Source: Apoderus coryli
Taxonomy: Eukaryota > Arthropoda > Insecta > Coleoptera > Attelabidae
DNA length: 64,000 nt
Assembly: GCA_911728435.2 (NCBI GenBank)
Contig: OU452201.1
Coordinates: forward strand, 24,056,001-24,120,000
Direction: 5' to 3'
Of this stretch, positions 33,213 through 42,396 are shown in pieces; positions within the stretch are counted from its first letter, which is position 1, and the number at the start of each line of letters is the position of its first letter. The position numbers and the translations under genes are program-made. The notes beneath the pieces are model-generated. The model was not told the origin of the DNA. It worked only from the letters and a program-made list of their open reading frames with translations, and did not search any database.

Positions 33213-33449
33213 AATTTGTGGCATACCTTACTTTTTTACTGGCTTCACCTATAGGTATACCCGAGATTTTGTTTAAATTAACGGCGCCTCAGTTTAATTT
33301 TGTTTAGCCAGATTAAGACAGGGGTCAACAGATACTGAGGATATCGTTTCGCTCCTATTGTGAGCTCGTCAGCTCAGACAACGTCCATTGTGCATTGTGA
33401 GCTGTGAGATATAATTTTGTCCGCTATGCCCTAAAATTATTTATCTTCT
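33213..33449. repeat. Repeat related to the 18.9-kb hairpin family
   Basis: It starts AATTTGTGGCATACC and ends ATTTTGTCCGCTATGCCCTA plus AAATTATTT, the arms of the 18886-19030 hairpin, and includes the ACGGCGCCTCAGTTT block comparable to GGGCCTCAGTC in that hairpin's loop. The interior is longer and not strongly self-complementary. Confidence 0.5.
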
Positions 33450-34390
33450 AAATTTTTATAATAACATCGTATTATACAAATGAAGACCATATTTTAACCA
33501 CCTAATACTTTTTAGTTTTGCCGATAATACATAGTGCAGCTACAAACATTGTACCTTATTTTTCATTAAGTCACATTTTTATTATTATTTTTGTCTATTG
33601 TTGAATCTATTGTGTGCGACACCGCATATTACTGAAGTTATCAATATTGTATTAGTTTATTAGACAAAGTCAATGCACAGGTATGTTTGACTAAGCCACT
33701 TAATTTATAGTATAAGTGCGTGGTTGGTAGCCCCATATATGCCATGTAACCTGACTCAAAGCGAAACTTGGAGTAAACATAATAGTACATTATGGTAACC
33801 AAATATTGAAGTTTCGATTTTGTTTGTTATTGCCGACAGGCATAAATCAGATTGAAGTTTGAAAGACGTTTACCTATCACAATGGACACAACAGTGTAAG
33901 TCTTACGCACATTCCGCAAATTATATCACAGTCTTTAGGAAAAAGTAATATTAAATGAAACAAAGAACGTCATAAACTGAACCAAAAAGGTTTCGTACTT
34001 TTTTTGACGTTAGCAATATCGAATCTCATAATATATAGGTAGTTGCATAATTTTAAATAAAAGAAAATACACTGGGCTTCAAAACAAGTACTACTGTAAG
34101 CCACCCGATATAATCAAGAGCTAGGGTACTACAGTTTATTATAATTAGTGGAAATTACTTCCATAAATTCAATGGATGATGCAGTGTAACCTCTTAATAA
34201 ATATATCTTTCTTCCTCGCCAAAATTACGATGCATAATTGACGAATATGGTCCTGTTCTGCTAGGATGTCATTTCAACCTAATCTTCGATTAAAAAAATA
34301 AAATATCTCGAAACGAAAAGAGATTCCAAAATTTTTAAAATAATTAAAATATGTGAGCAGTGCGGATATACCAAATGTCGCTACCTTATC
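33450..34390. other. Intergenic stretch, nothing recognised
   Basis: AT-rich; no supported frames, element ends or RNA motifs. Confidence 0.4.
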
Positions 34391-34394
34391 GCAT

Positions 34395-34691
34395 CGAACT
34401 GATACTGATTTCCAGAAGGCTTTTGATATTTTGATCGCAATTATCACTACGTGTTGTTGTCTAACCTCAAAATGAATTTACTTAAAACATATCTTCTTGG
34501 CAGAGTGCAGTTTATTGAATACAAGGGATTCAGATCGTACGAGTATCTTGCTATTTCAGGGGGCCACAGGGTTCAAATCTTGATCCATTATTATTTACCA
34601 TTTTCCTAAGTGATCCCATCAAAAATTAAAGCCTGTAGGCTCGCTTTTGCGTATGACCTCAAGCTCTATTTTGTCCTCAGGTCTGTGAATG
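34395..34691 (+). pseudogene. Jockey-like LINE reverse transcriptase fragment
   Basis: Conceptual reading with frame changes gives TDFQKAFD (RT motif with the first catalytic Asp), LLKTYLLGRVQFIEYKGF, SGGPQGSNLDPLLFTIF (a variant of GVPQGSNLGPLLF) and RLAFAYDLKLYF, where the YADD/FADD box has become AYD. The catalytic box is therefore damaged. The piece ends abruptly at the minus-strand transposase remnant. Confidence 0.65.
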
Positions 34692-35140
34692 TGATGCTTT
34701 GTTTGTTGCGTTGTTTGTTTGTAAACACTTGATGTTTAAGGTATCCCCATAAGAAATGATCAAGGAATGTAAGACGGGGGTTTCTAGGATGCCACTTGAT
34801 GGTGCCTCGACGCTTTTTCTAGGAAAAGTTGATTGACAACCGAAAGCGATTAGTTGGAGGTGTGGCCCCATCTTGTTGAAACCATGTTTCCACATTAATA
34901 CCTTCTAACTTTTGCAGTTGTGGAGCCAAAAAGTTCCTTAACATATCGCAATACCGTTCACTGTTTACCTTAAGTGCTCGCCCTCGCCTGTCTCCAAAAA
35001 ATAAGGCTCCATGATGCCTTCACCAGACATGGCAACCCAAGCAATAAGTTTTGGACTATCTAGTGGTCGTTCATGTTTGTCTCTCGGATTTTCGTTGGCC
35101 CTGCAGTAGCGAGAGTTCTGTTTGGTTATGTGCCTTTTTA
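34692..35140 (-). pseudogene. mariner-like (IS630/Tc1/mariner group) transposase remnant
   Basis: Minus-strand readings give SRYCRANENPRDKHERPLD, PKLIAWVAMSGEGIMEPYF, a TVNG-type block, and VLMWKHGFNKMGPHLQL, the decayed counterpart of the WFQQDGAxPHT block with the second Asp, followed by LIAFGCQSTFPRKSVEAPSS. Several frameshifts are required. The first and third catalytic Asp regions are not recognisable. It resembles but is not the same as the family at 51.6 and 60.6 kb. Confidence 0.6.
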
Positions 35141-35290
35141 AGTGAAAGTTTGCAAAATTCAGTCGGAGCGGATAGTCAGTAACTCTCAGTTCTTGAACGA
35201 GCTGAATTTTGTATGCTGTAATATCTACTCTACAAAATATTCATATATCTATATACGGTCAACCCATGGGTTGGAATACAGGTTTATCTA

Positions 35291-35337
35291 TATCAGACAT
35301 GTTTCGGAATACGCAGATTCCATCTTCAGTGGCATTA
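35291..35337 (-). ncRNA. Hammerhead-like motif, probably decayed
   Basis: Minus strand: CTGAAGA core (position 7 is A, allowed), an extra T, stem II GGAAT/ATTCC around CTGCGT, GAAA core, ACATGT stem III and GTC cleavage site. All core bases are intact, but stem I (GCCA against TGAT) pairs poorly. The extra base before stem II matches the motifs at 21.3, 58.0 and 59.9 kb. Confidence 0.45.
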
Positions 35338-35751
35338 CAAAGAATCTTTATGAAAACATTTATACATTCTGAAAAGTTAAGTTAATATTATTAGTAATGT
35401 GTTAGTTAATTTTCATTTGTATGTTCATCTCACCATTTTGTGAAAAAAATTTTTGAACACGAATTTAAACATTAAATTGAACTTAAGATGTAGATAAAAT
35501 AAAAGTTGATTATTATACCTAGTTTTGGTATACTACATTATGTAGGATCATTTCTTTTTGTAATGTTAAAATAACAAAAGTACCAAGTATAGTCTTTCTA
35601 ATCTTAATTTAAAATATATAAATTTAATAATTCTACCGGGGCTATCCGTTCCCATACCTCTTTACATTTCTCCCTCGTATATAAGACCTATAATAAATCA
35701 TGCCTGCCAAAGGATACGGACAGTAATGAAAATAACTACACTGACTGGAAA

Positions 35752-35945
35752 ATGTTGGGTTATTAATTAGAGTTTGCAAATAAATATAATATGAATGAAA
35801 CAAATAATTTTTGGCAACGTGTTATTTTCTCAGATAATTCTAAATATAATCGGATGGGCATCATGTGGTATGGCGAAGACTTAAAATTTGTGTTCGACAG
35901 TAAAACACAGTGGCAGAATATTGTAACCATGATTTGTTTAATAGT
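35752..35945 (+). pseudogene. Tc1-like transposase fragment
   Basis: The reading YTDWKMLGY, stop, LEFANKYNMNETNNFWQRVI then FSDNSKYNRMGIMWYG corresponds to the FWxxVIFSDESKFN block around the first catalytic Asp of Tc1 transposases, with SDES changed to SDNS. Stops and missing flanks show it is a relic. Confidence 0.55.
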
Positions 35946-37600
35946 TTCTCTTAGATTAATAAAATGAAAGAAGATCTATCAAATTACATAATAATTTTTA
36001 ATAATACCTGAAGTGGATGAAACTTTTTGCAGTCACTGTATCAGCACCCGCCGGTATTAGGTTGCAATGTAGCTATATATTTTATATATTTTTTGCACTT
36101 AATCCCGAATTGTTGATGCTACTGCGTTTAAATTATTGTAATACGTTTGCAAATATTTTCTCAAGACCAACGTGATACATAAAATAACTGACAAACAATA
36201 TATAGTTAGTACAAACTGCAGTGACGGCTCGAGGCTTTGAAATACGGTGGGTTATCCTCATCTGTCCATTTAGACGTAAATGGAGTTTCCAATAAATTAC
36301 CATCACCACCCTGGGAGAAGCTTCACAGCAATATTTTCACTTTAAAAACTTCTAGTTAGAAACTCTGTGTCATGGGTAAAAACCATCGTGTTTTTAGAGC
36401 CAGGTTTATTGTTTTTATTCTATAAACTGAAAGAAAAACCGCAAATGCGTTCCTGGCATTATTTGTCGCAACGTAAATTTTTATAGCGCGAACGCTAATA
36501 CTAAATATTCGCTTAATCTCAGTGACACGACAAGCGCGTTTGCACCATTTTTATTTTTTTAGGAGTTAGGAATGTTGTGCGTTTTTTTTTTTATTTAAAA
36601 AAATTTAACTATTTTTACAACCGTAGTTTTTTTTAGGTACATACAGCTTGTGTTTTTAACAAGATTAGTTTTTCACATAAAAATGTATGTGTGTGGTACA
36701 GTAGTATAATAATCCTTGGGTAACAATAAGAACGAAACGAACGAAATCCGTAAAATTATACTTAAATTAAAACAAAGTATGATTAAAGTTAATACTTTCT
36801 ATAATACACTAATTAGATAATCCATACAGTATACCAGAAAATTTGCTTGTGGGCTGCAGTGGAGTTTGCGAATAGTTTTTGATGTTTATTGTTGTAAAAT
36901 TAATAGCTATCGCAAATATATCATAATTAAAAAAATTGCCGTTTATGTGTCGTAAAGGTAAATAATGTAGGCAAGAGAAAATTCTATGATATCAGAGAAC
37001 AACTAAGGGAGAGAATATAATCTCTGTCTTGCCGCCTTTGATCTCATTCAGCCTGTGGCCTCCATGTTGAAATAGTAGAAAACAGGGTCGTATTTAAATT
37101 TTGTTGAAATAATCGTTCAGGTCGGTACTTAAGGTGTTTGAGTTGCTTGCAGTGTGGATTGAATGCATGGAGTACTTTAGGTAATGTCGGCAATTATAAT
37201 AGACATATCTCCCAACTAGTTGATTTGCCAGAACTTACTACTTCTAATAATACTATGATAATCTTCAGCAAAAAATCTACTACGAACTAAAGAAATATTT
37301 TAAACTATTGCGGGGTTAGGCGTGAATATAATTACTGTTATTGTCGGGATATTTTAGCTGCTATTGTTAGAACTCTTTTGCATTTGTCATTAGTAGGAAC
37401 CTAGGTAGGTGCAATGCAGGTGTGCATCAAGGAGTGACCAGAAGCTAAAAAACCTATATTTTTCTATAACGTTTTTATTATAATAAGTTTATTTTTGTTG
37501 GTACACTAATCTTTAGCGTATAAAATAACCTTATTCTGAAATACAAACTTACGATATAAGTGTAGGAAATTCTGAACATGGGTGTACATATGCAATATCT
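35946..37600. other. Intergenic stretch, little to report
   Basis: A hAT-like terminus CAGTGACGGCTCGAGG occurs at about 36219 without a clear partner. T runs lie at 36577-36595. No supported gene. Confidence 0.35.
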
Positions 37601-37608
37601 TTACTAAG

Positions 37609-37810
37609 ACAAATAAGAGAGAGATGTATTTGGCGACACCTAGCGTGAACAGGCAATATGCCGGGTGAAACACAGTTCACAACGATGGCCGGACAAGAAG
37701 CAACAACTCCATTACATCCTATTGCCAACACTAGATGCGCCCGAATCCCATAGCAGGGAGGCTTTATTTAAGAATTGCTTGTTACATAAAGCAACAAGAC
37801 TGTAAGTTAT
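37609..37810 (+). repeat. Partial units of the hammerhead-bearing repeat, left of the Penelope-like element
   Basis: Bases 37609-37660 (GAGAGAGATGTATTTGGCG through ATATGCCGG) match the end of the roughly 230-bp repeat unit found in inverted form at 40389-40620. After a spacer, 37769-37810 (AGAATTGCTTGTTACATAAA, GCAACAAGACTGTAAGTTAT) is the beginning of another unit, which is then cut by the Penelope-like insertion. An end followed by a start is what a head-to-tail array would leave. Confidence 0.65.
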
Positions 37811-37898
37811 AACTGCGTAAAATAAAACAACTTTAGTTTTAAATATTTCCAAACTTTTATAATATACAAATTTATATTTCAAAATTACACGACACGTT
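37811..37898 (+). repeat. Left inverted terminal repeat of the Penelope-like element
   Basis: It is the mirror image of 40161-40252. It ends in ...CACGACACGTT, the complement of the cleavage-side half of the hammerhead at 40131-40174. The left copy thus contains only the stem III/stem I part of the ribozyme, and the mirror symmetry breaks inside the ribozyme core. Confidence 0.8.
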
Positions 37899-39437
37899 AC
37901 TTTCTCAAATCATAAGTTTTTCAATAGATTTGTAAATTTAACCAATTTAGAATTCAAAGAACATGAAGTCAATTTACTTAATAAAGGTTTCAAATACAAC
38001 CTACAACACTCTGATAAAAAAGAAATAATTGAAGCTACCGAAATTTTAGGTCTTGAAACAGAATTAATTTTAACAAATAATAAGCTTAGTAACAATAATC
38101 TTAAATATGAATCAGCAAACCTAATAAACAATCTTAGTTCTAAGCAAAATCATTGTAACATACAAGAATCGTTACTGTTAAGAAATTTAAGAGACAAAAC
38201 CAATAAGAATAATATAATCTTCACAAAAGCTGACAAAGGAAATACAATAGTAGCTATAGAAAAGACTCATTACATCAAGAAAACTGAGGAATTTTTAAAT
38301 CCAGACAGTTACAAGATTTTGCAGAAAGATCCTACAAATAAATTTCATAAACAAATACAATCAATTATCAACAATTGTAAAAGTCTGTTTAACGATTATG
38401 ATTCCAGAAGCTTAAATATTATGAACCCTCAAGCTCCAAAACTTTATTCACTTCTGAAGCTTCATAAAAATGGTTGTCCTGTAAGACCTGTCGTCTCATT
38501 CTACACGTCTCCCTCATATAAAGTTTCTCAAAGACTGACAAAAATTATCGTAGATATCACTAAATTTTCACCTAAATATGCCATAAAAAACTCTTTTGAA
38601 TTATCTCGGAAAATACAAAATATTACATTACCTAGCAATGCTAAACTTATATCATTTGATGTCACTAACCTCTTTCCAAGTGTACCTATAAACGAAATTA
38701 CACCTCTCATAGAAAACCTACTAAATTCCAATAAAACTAATTGCATAGTTAAACAAGATATTTTAACAGCCTTAGAAACATGCTTAAACCAAAATTATTT
38801 TGAATTCAACCAAAACATTTACAGCAGTACCAATGGTTTGATAATGGGCAATCCTTTGAGTCCCCTATTAGCAGAAAATTTTATGAACAATCTTGAACTT
38901 AAAATAGAACAACAACCTCTCTTTAAGAACTTTCTCTATTGGTATAGATACGTAGATGATGTACTTGCTTGTTTTGTAGGAACTGATAGACAACTTACCC
39001 AGTTTTTTGAATTTATCAACAATCAGCACCCTAACATAAAATTTACAATAGAACAAGAAACGAACAACTCTATCAATTTTCTTGATTTAACAATCACTAA
39101 AGTAAGTAACAGACACTCGTTTTCGATTTTTCATAAACCTACACATACAGACACAATTATACATAATACATCTAATCATCCTATCCAACATAAACTAGCC
39201 GCATTCCACAGTATGATCCATAGACTTGTTAATATTCCATTAAATAAAGTTAACTTCAAGAAAGAACTTAATATAATTAAACAAACAGCAGTAAACAATG
39301 GTTATCAACCGACAATAGTAGAAAAAATCCTAAACAAAATTAATTACAAAAAAACAATCAACACTGTTTTCCCTCAAAGCCCAAAAGATCCCCAAAATTA
39401 TGGCTTAATTACCTACTCAGGCCATAATTGCAAATAG
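37896..39437 (+). pseudogene. Penelope-like reverse transcriptase (frame broken by a 149-bp duplication)
   Basis: The frame is open upstream of the first in-frame Leu at 38319, back to about 37896 and further, with an N-terminal region including FTKADKGNTIVAIEKTHY (about 38220-38270), a conserved block preceding the RT. RT motifs counted from 38319: KLYSLLKLHKNGCPVRPVVS (41-60), SFDVTNLFPSVPI (112-124) with the first catalytic Asp, GLIMGNPLSPLLA (173-185) and RYVDDVLACF (210-219) with the YVDD pair, then NFLDLTI. All catalytic residues are present. The frame ends at HNCK where a second copy of the preceding segment begins; the duplication shifts the reading frame and cuts the RT from its endonuclease. 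Promoter sequence is not evident. Confidence 0.88.
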
Positions 39438-39579
39438 CAGTAAACAATGGTTATCAACCGACAATAGTAGAAAAAATCATAAACAAAATTAATTACAAAA
39501 AAACAATCAACACTGTTTTCCCTCAAAGCCCAAAAGATCCCCAAAATTATGGCTTAATTACCTACTCAGGCCATAATTG
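39287..39579 (+). repeat. Tandem duplication of 144 bp inside the Penelope-like ORF
   Basis: Bases 39287-39430 recur at 39436-39579 with a single difference (AATCCTAAAC against AATCATAAAC) and a 5-base filler CAAAT between copies. The period of 149 is not a multiple of three, so it causes the frameshift. Near identity points to a recent event, or an assembly artefact. Confidence 0.95.
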
Positions 39580-40006
39580 TTCCTATATTTCAAAATTTTT
39601 TAACCAACATAATATAAAAATAGCTTTTAAAACCAACAATACAATAGGAAAAATTATCAAAAATTCAAAATAAAAAATAGATAAGAGAGAAAAATCTGGA
39701 GTGTATGAACTGACGTGTGGAGACTGCGATCGGGTTTACATAGGACAGACAGGTCGAAGTTTTTCTAAAAGAATTAAGGAACACTACTTAAGTTATATCA
39801 AGAAAAAAGACAATTCTAATTACTCTAACCATCTTTTAGAACATAATCATAATTTTAACGATAATTTCAAAATTATTCATATAGAAAACAAAAGTAAAAA
39901 GCTGGATCTTCTAGAATCATTAGAAATAAACAAACTTAAATATTCTAACAAATTACTGAATAGCCAAACAGATTTAAATAATTCCCCTTTGTTAAACCTC
40001 TTTTAA
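39434..40006 (+). pseudogene. Penelope-like C-terminal region with GIY-YIG endonuclease
   Basis: After the duplication the protein continues in the new frame: NYGLITYSGHNCSYISKFF, NQHNIKIAFKTNNTIGKIIK, one in-frame TAA at 39671-39673, then EKSGVYELTCGDCDRVYIGQ and TGRSFSKRIKEHYLSY. The last segments form the GIY-YIG nuclease fold, with VYIGQTGR as the second signature and RIKEH carrying the conserved Arg and His. CGDC is part of the Cys-rich segment normally preceding it. The frame before and after the stop is the same, so only one codon separates the two parts. It ends PLLNLF at 40006. Confidence 0.88.
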
Positions 40007-40130
40007 TTTTTGTAACCCTAGGTAGTTTTTATGCACCTGTGACCTAGTTATTAGTTTTCATTTTGTTACACTTTTACTATATTTTATTACCTGTACAAAC
40101 CATATAAATATTTTGTATTTTAGTCTTAAG

Positions 40131-40174
40131 TTACACTTGATAAAGCCACTGTGTGGACGAAACATGTCGTGTAA
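40131..40174 (+). ncRNA. Variant hammerhead at the 3' end of the Penelope-like element
   Basis: Stem I TTACAC (40131-40136) pairs perfectly with GTGTAA (40169-40174). Between them: TTGATAA in the place of CUGAUGA, an extra A, stem II CCAC/GTGG with loop TGT and a weak base, GAAA, the self-complementary ACATGT stem III and a GTC cleavage site. The two departures from the core, C3 to U and G8 to A, fall on the two bases known to form a Watson-Crick pair in the active ribozyme, so pairing is kept as U-A. Activity is unproven. Confidence 0.5.
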
Positions 40175-40252
40175 TTTTGAAATATAAATTTGTATATTAT
40201 AAAAGTTTGGAAATATTTAAAACTAAAATTGTTTTATTTTACGCAGTTATAA
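40161..40252 (+). repeat. Right inverted terminal repeat of the Penelope-like element
   Basis: Mirror image of 37807-37898 over 92 bases with two mismatches. It begins within the hammerhead (AACATGTCGTGTAA) and ends CGCAGTTATAA. Confidence 0.85.
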
Positions 40253-40330
40253 TGAATTTCCAACAAGTATCGGCTAATTCTATTCAAACTGTAAGTTATG
40301 TTGGAAATTTGTTTCACACCACTATGCTTT

Positions 40331-40372
40331 CACCAGACGGCCGTTTCGTCGATCCACGACTCATCAGTGGTG
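40331..40372 (-). ncRNA. Type I hammerhead ribozyme, left palindrome arm
   Basis: Minus strand: stem I CACCA, core CTGATGA, stem II GTCG/CGAC with loop TGGAT, core GAAA, minimal stem III ACGG/CCGT without loop, cleavage site GTC, stem I return TGGTG. Every conserved core base is present. Beyond stem I, TGC/GCA and CTA/TAG can pair around internal loops, where peripheral contacts are expected in natural hammerheads. The loop-less stem III is typical of hammerheads from Penelope-like elements and retrozymes. Confidence 0.88.
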
Positions 40373-40505
40373 ATCGGCAGGTAGTGTGCCGGCATATTGC
40401 CTGTTCACGCTAGGTGTCGCCAAATACATCTCTCTCTCAATCAATTCTCGTGCTGGTATAAGCTCTTTGTAAATGTTGGAGGTTTGGGTCACACTACCTG
40501 CCGAT

Positions 40506-40547
40506 CACCACTGATGAGTCGTGGATCGACGAAACGGCCGTCTGGTG
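40506..40547 (+). ncRNA. Type I hammerhead ribozyme, right palindrome arm
   Basis: It is identical in sequence to the motif at 40331-40372 but encoded on the plus strand, because it lies in the opposite arm of the palindrome. All core residues and all three stems are intact; predicted cleavage is after the C of GTC at 40540-40542. A transcript from either strand through this region would carry one active-sense ribozyme and one antisense copy able to pair with it. Confidence 0.88.
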
Positions 40548-40620
40548 AAAGCATAGTGGTGTGAAACAAATTTCCAACATAACTTACAGTCTTGTTGCTT
40601 TATGTAACAAGCAATTCTTA

Positions 40621-41002
40621 AGACAAATAAGTTTTTTCAAAATATTTGTTTGTGTAGGTACACACATTTTCAAAATTAGTTTGAAATATAACTTCCAAAC
40701 GGGATGTATATAAAACAAAATCAGGATCTGGCATCATTAATCCACCAAAATTACTTAATCCTGTCTTAAAAATGAGCAGCACACAATCTGTAGCTACTCA
40801 AATTTTTACTAGCTAAGATCTTCATGGCCCTAACCAACCGTCCAAATTTCAGCTCTATAGAACATAAAACACTGATTATTATACCATAACATACAACTAC
40901 GCATAATATAAGATTACAGGAAGAATTCCATTTCAAAAATAAGACAATATACCACATCACTATAAAAATAAAATACAATAAGTTAATCGAAACAAAACTT
41001 AC
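40621..41002. other. Intergenic or possibly intronic stretch
   Basis: A 70-codon minus frame (40766-40978) rich in hydrophobic residues has no recognised motif. If the splice donor at 41001-41002 (minus strand) is real, this interval would be intron. Confidence 0.3.
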
Positions 41003-41325
41003 CTTGCTTGATCTTTTGGAAACGTGAAAAACGACAAGTTACAGTTATAACTCTTGTTCGCACAGCCTTTCGCTGAACACACTACGCCACACTTAGGTTT
41101 ATTTATGTTAACGGAAAAACGATAAGAATGTAAGTTTCGCAATCACACAATATCTCACTTGCAATCGAAAATCTCAGATTAACGCTGCCACTGAATATCC
41201 GTTCGCTCGCAACGCTAAACTGGACTAAATTGCGTGTGGCGCCTCTGTCTAAACTCAGTACGTCATCGAATCCCTCTACGCGAATGAGGTGCGCAAACTA
41301 GCCGCGCCCACCAGACTTTATATTC
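41003..41325 (-). promoter_or_regulatory. Possible promoter and 5' untranslated exon on the minus strand
   Basis: The interval is clearly richer in G, C and CpG than its surroundings (for example CCGTTCGCTCGCAACGC and AACTAGCCGCGCCCACC). On the minus strand it runs into ATCAAG followed by GTAAGTTTTG, a strong splice donor at 41002-41001. No long frame is present, so a non-coding first exon and its promoter would fit. No downstream exon could be identified with confidence. Confidence 0.3.
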
Positions 41326-41330
41326 TCTAC

Positions 41331-41711
41331 CTTAGTTGTTCTCTGATGATATCCTGAGCTTCGTTCGTGGAGGCGATTCTGAATGGGTGCTAGTTTTCAA
41401 TGCTATTCTGCATTCACGGAAAAAAAGTTATCGACCTTCTAGTAATAGATGCAAACAGTTTATCGTTCACGGAGCATACAGATACAGTTCGTTACCGGTT
41501 CAAAACCGATTATGCAATTCTACTGACTGAGGAAGAACTGTTGGTTCTGACATGCGCAGTCATAGCGAAGCTACAAGATTTTTTTACTGGTTATGTTTAT
41601 TTATTGTTTATATGTTTTATCCTGGTATATAAGGGTTTATTCAGTTTCAGTGACCAAGACGAATACATCCAAGAAAGAGTAGAATGGGGCTTGAAGAATT
41701 TTATTTTCTGA
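41331..41711 (+). pseudogene. Unidentified exon-like coding segment with one frameshift
   Basis: After a possible splice acceptor (CTCTACCTTAG, ending about 41335) the plus strand reads LFSDDILSFVRGGDSEWVLV and FNAILHSRKK in one frame. It then continues from a run of seven A bases (41421-41427) in the next frame as VIDLLVIDANSLSFTEHTDT, VRYRFKTDYAILLTEEELLV and LTCAVIAKLQDFF. Removing one A from the run would give about 85 consistent residues. I do not recognise the family. It is either a decayed exon or an exon with a homopolymer error. Confidence 0.35.
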
Positions 41712-42396
41712 GTATTATAAATAAAATAATATTCATTTCCCAATACAAATCGAAATATACATACAATAACAATATCAGAATGAGTGGAAACAAACATTAG
41801 AGAAACAAATATCTCCTTATAGATAATTAATATTAAATTTTCTAATCAAATCAAAATGCTCGCATTTAGCAAAAGCGCTGATGCGCTTGTCCACTAAATT
41901 TGCGCAAAAAGAGTATCGGACATAAATATATTTTTTCTACGACTGTCTTTAAATGCCTTTATTATAGGTTCAATCATGATTTGAAAATGTAGTACATTGT
42001 AATGCTGTTTTTCATTTACCCGTGCGTAATAATTGCTGCTAGGCAACTAGTGGGAAATATTATTACGCACGGATAAATTTTCCTGGTAATGACAAAAGTA
42101 GCGGCGGGAATGAAATATCACCATAGCAACGCCGAAAATACAAACACCAAATTGACAGTTTTGGTATTTATAATTAATAATAATTATAATTAAGTATTTC
42201 GCTAATTTCAAAACACATAAACAGTGATAGTGAATATAGTTTAACACCACCTAGTCAATTAATACTTCTAATTTATCGTATTTAGGCTTATACGTTAACA
42301 GGGGTAAGTTTCGAAAAACAAATATTTTCCTAAAAAGTATGTTAAATTTATTCAAAAGCATTAAAACAGTCGTAGAAAAAGTATAGTATGAAACAT

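Larger units (their letters stand above)
37811..40287 (+). mobile_element. Penelope-like retroelement with RT and GIY-YIG endonuclease
   Basis: The element lies between 12-bp duplications ACTGTAAGTTAT (37799-37810 and 40288-40299); the uninterrupted site at about 43800 carries the motif once (with one change). Inside are inverted terminal repeats (37811-37898 and 40161-40252, two mismatches), one long frame for RT followed by GIY-YIG, and a variant hammerhead at the right end. Beyond the right inverted repeat is a unique 35-base extension before the duplication. The combination of RT, GIY-YIG, terminal repeats and hammerhead is diagnostic of Penelope-like elements. Damage is limited to a tandem duplication and one stop. 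Confidence 0.9.
40288..40620. repeat. 101-bp perfect palindrome of the hammerhead-bearing repeat
   Basis: Arms 40288-40388 and 40490-40590 are reverse complements by base-by-base reading, separated by 101 bases. The right arm continues to 40620 (GCTTTATGTAACAAGCAATT), which mirrors the pre-insertion left flank at 37769-37798, so the palindrome was about 130 bp before the Penelope-like element landed in its left arm. Each arm contains a complete hammerhead. The loop (GCCTGTTCACGCTAGG, TACATCTCTCTCTC and so on) is the remainder of the repeat unit, in minus orientation. Confidence 0.9.

Noticed and set aside
38528..39056. Minus-strand frames within the Penelope-like ORF
   Set aside because: Antisense of the RT coding sequence, with no motif of their own.
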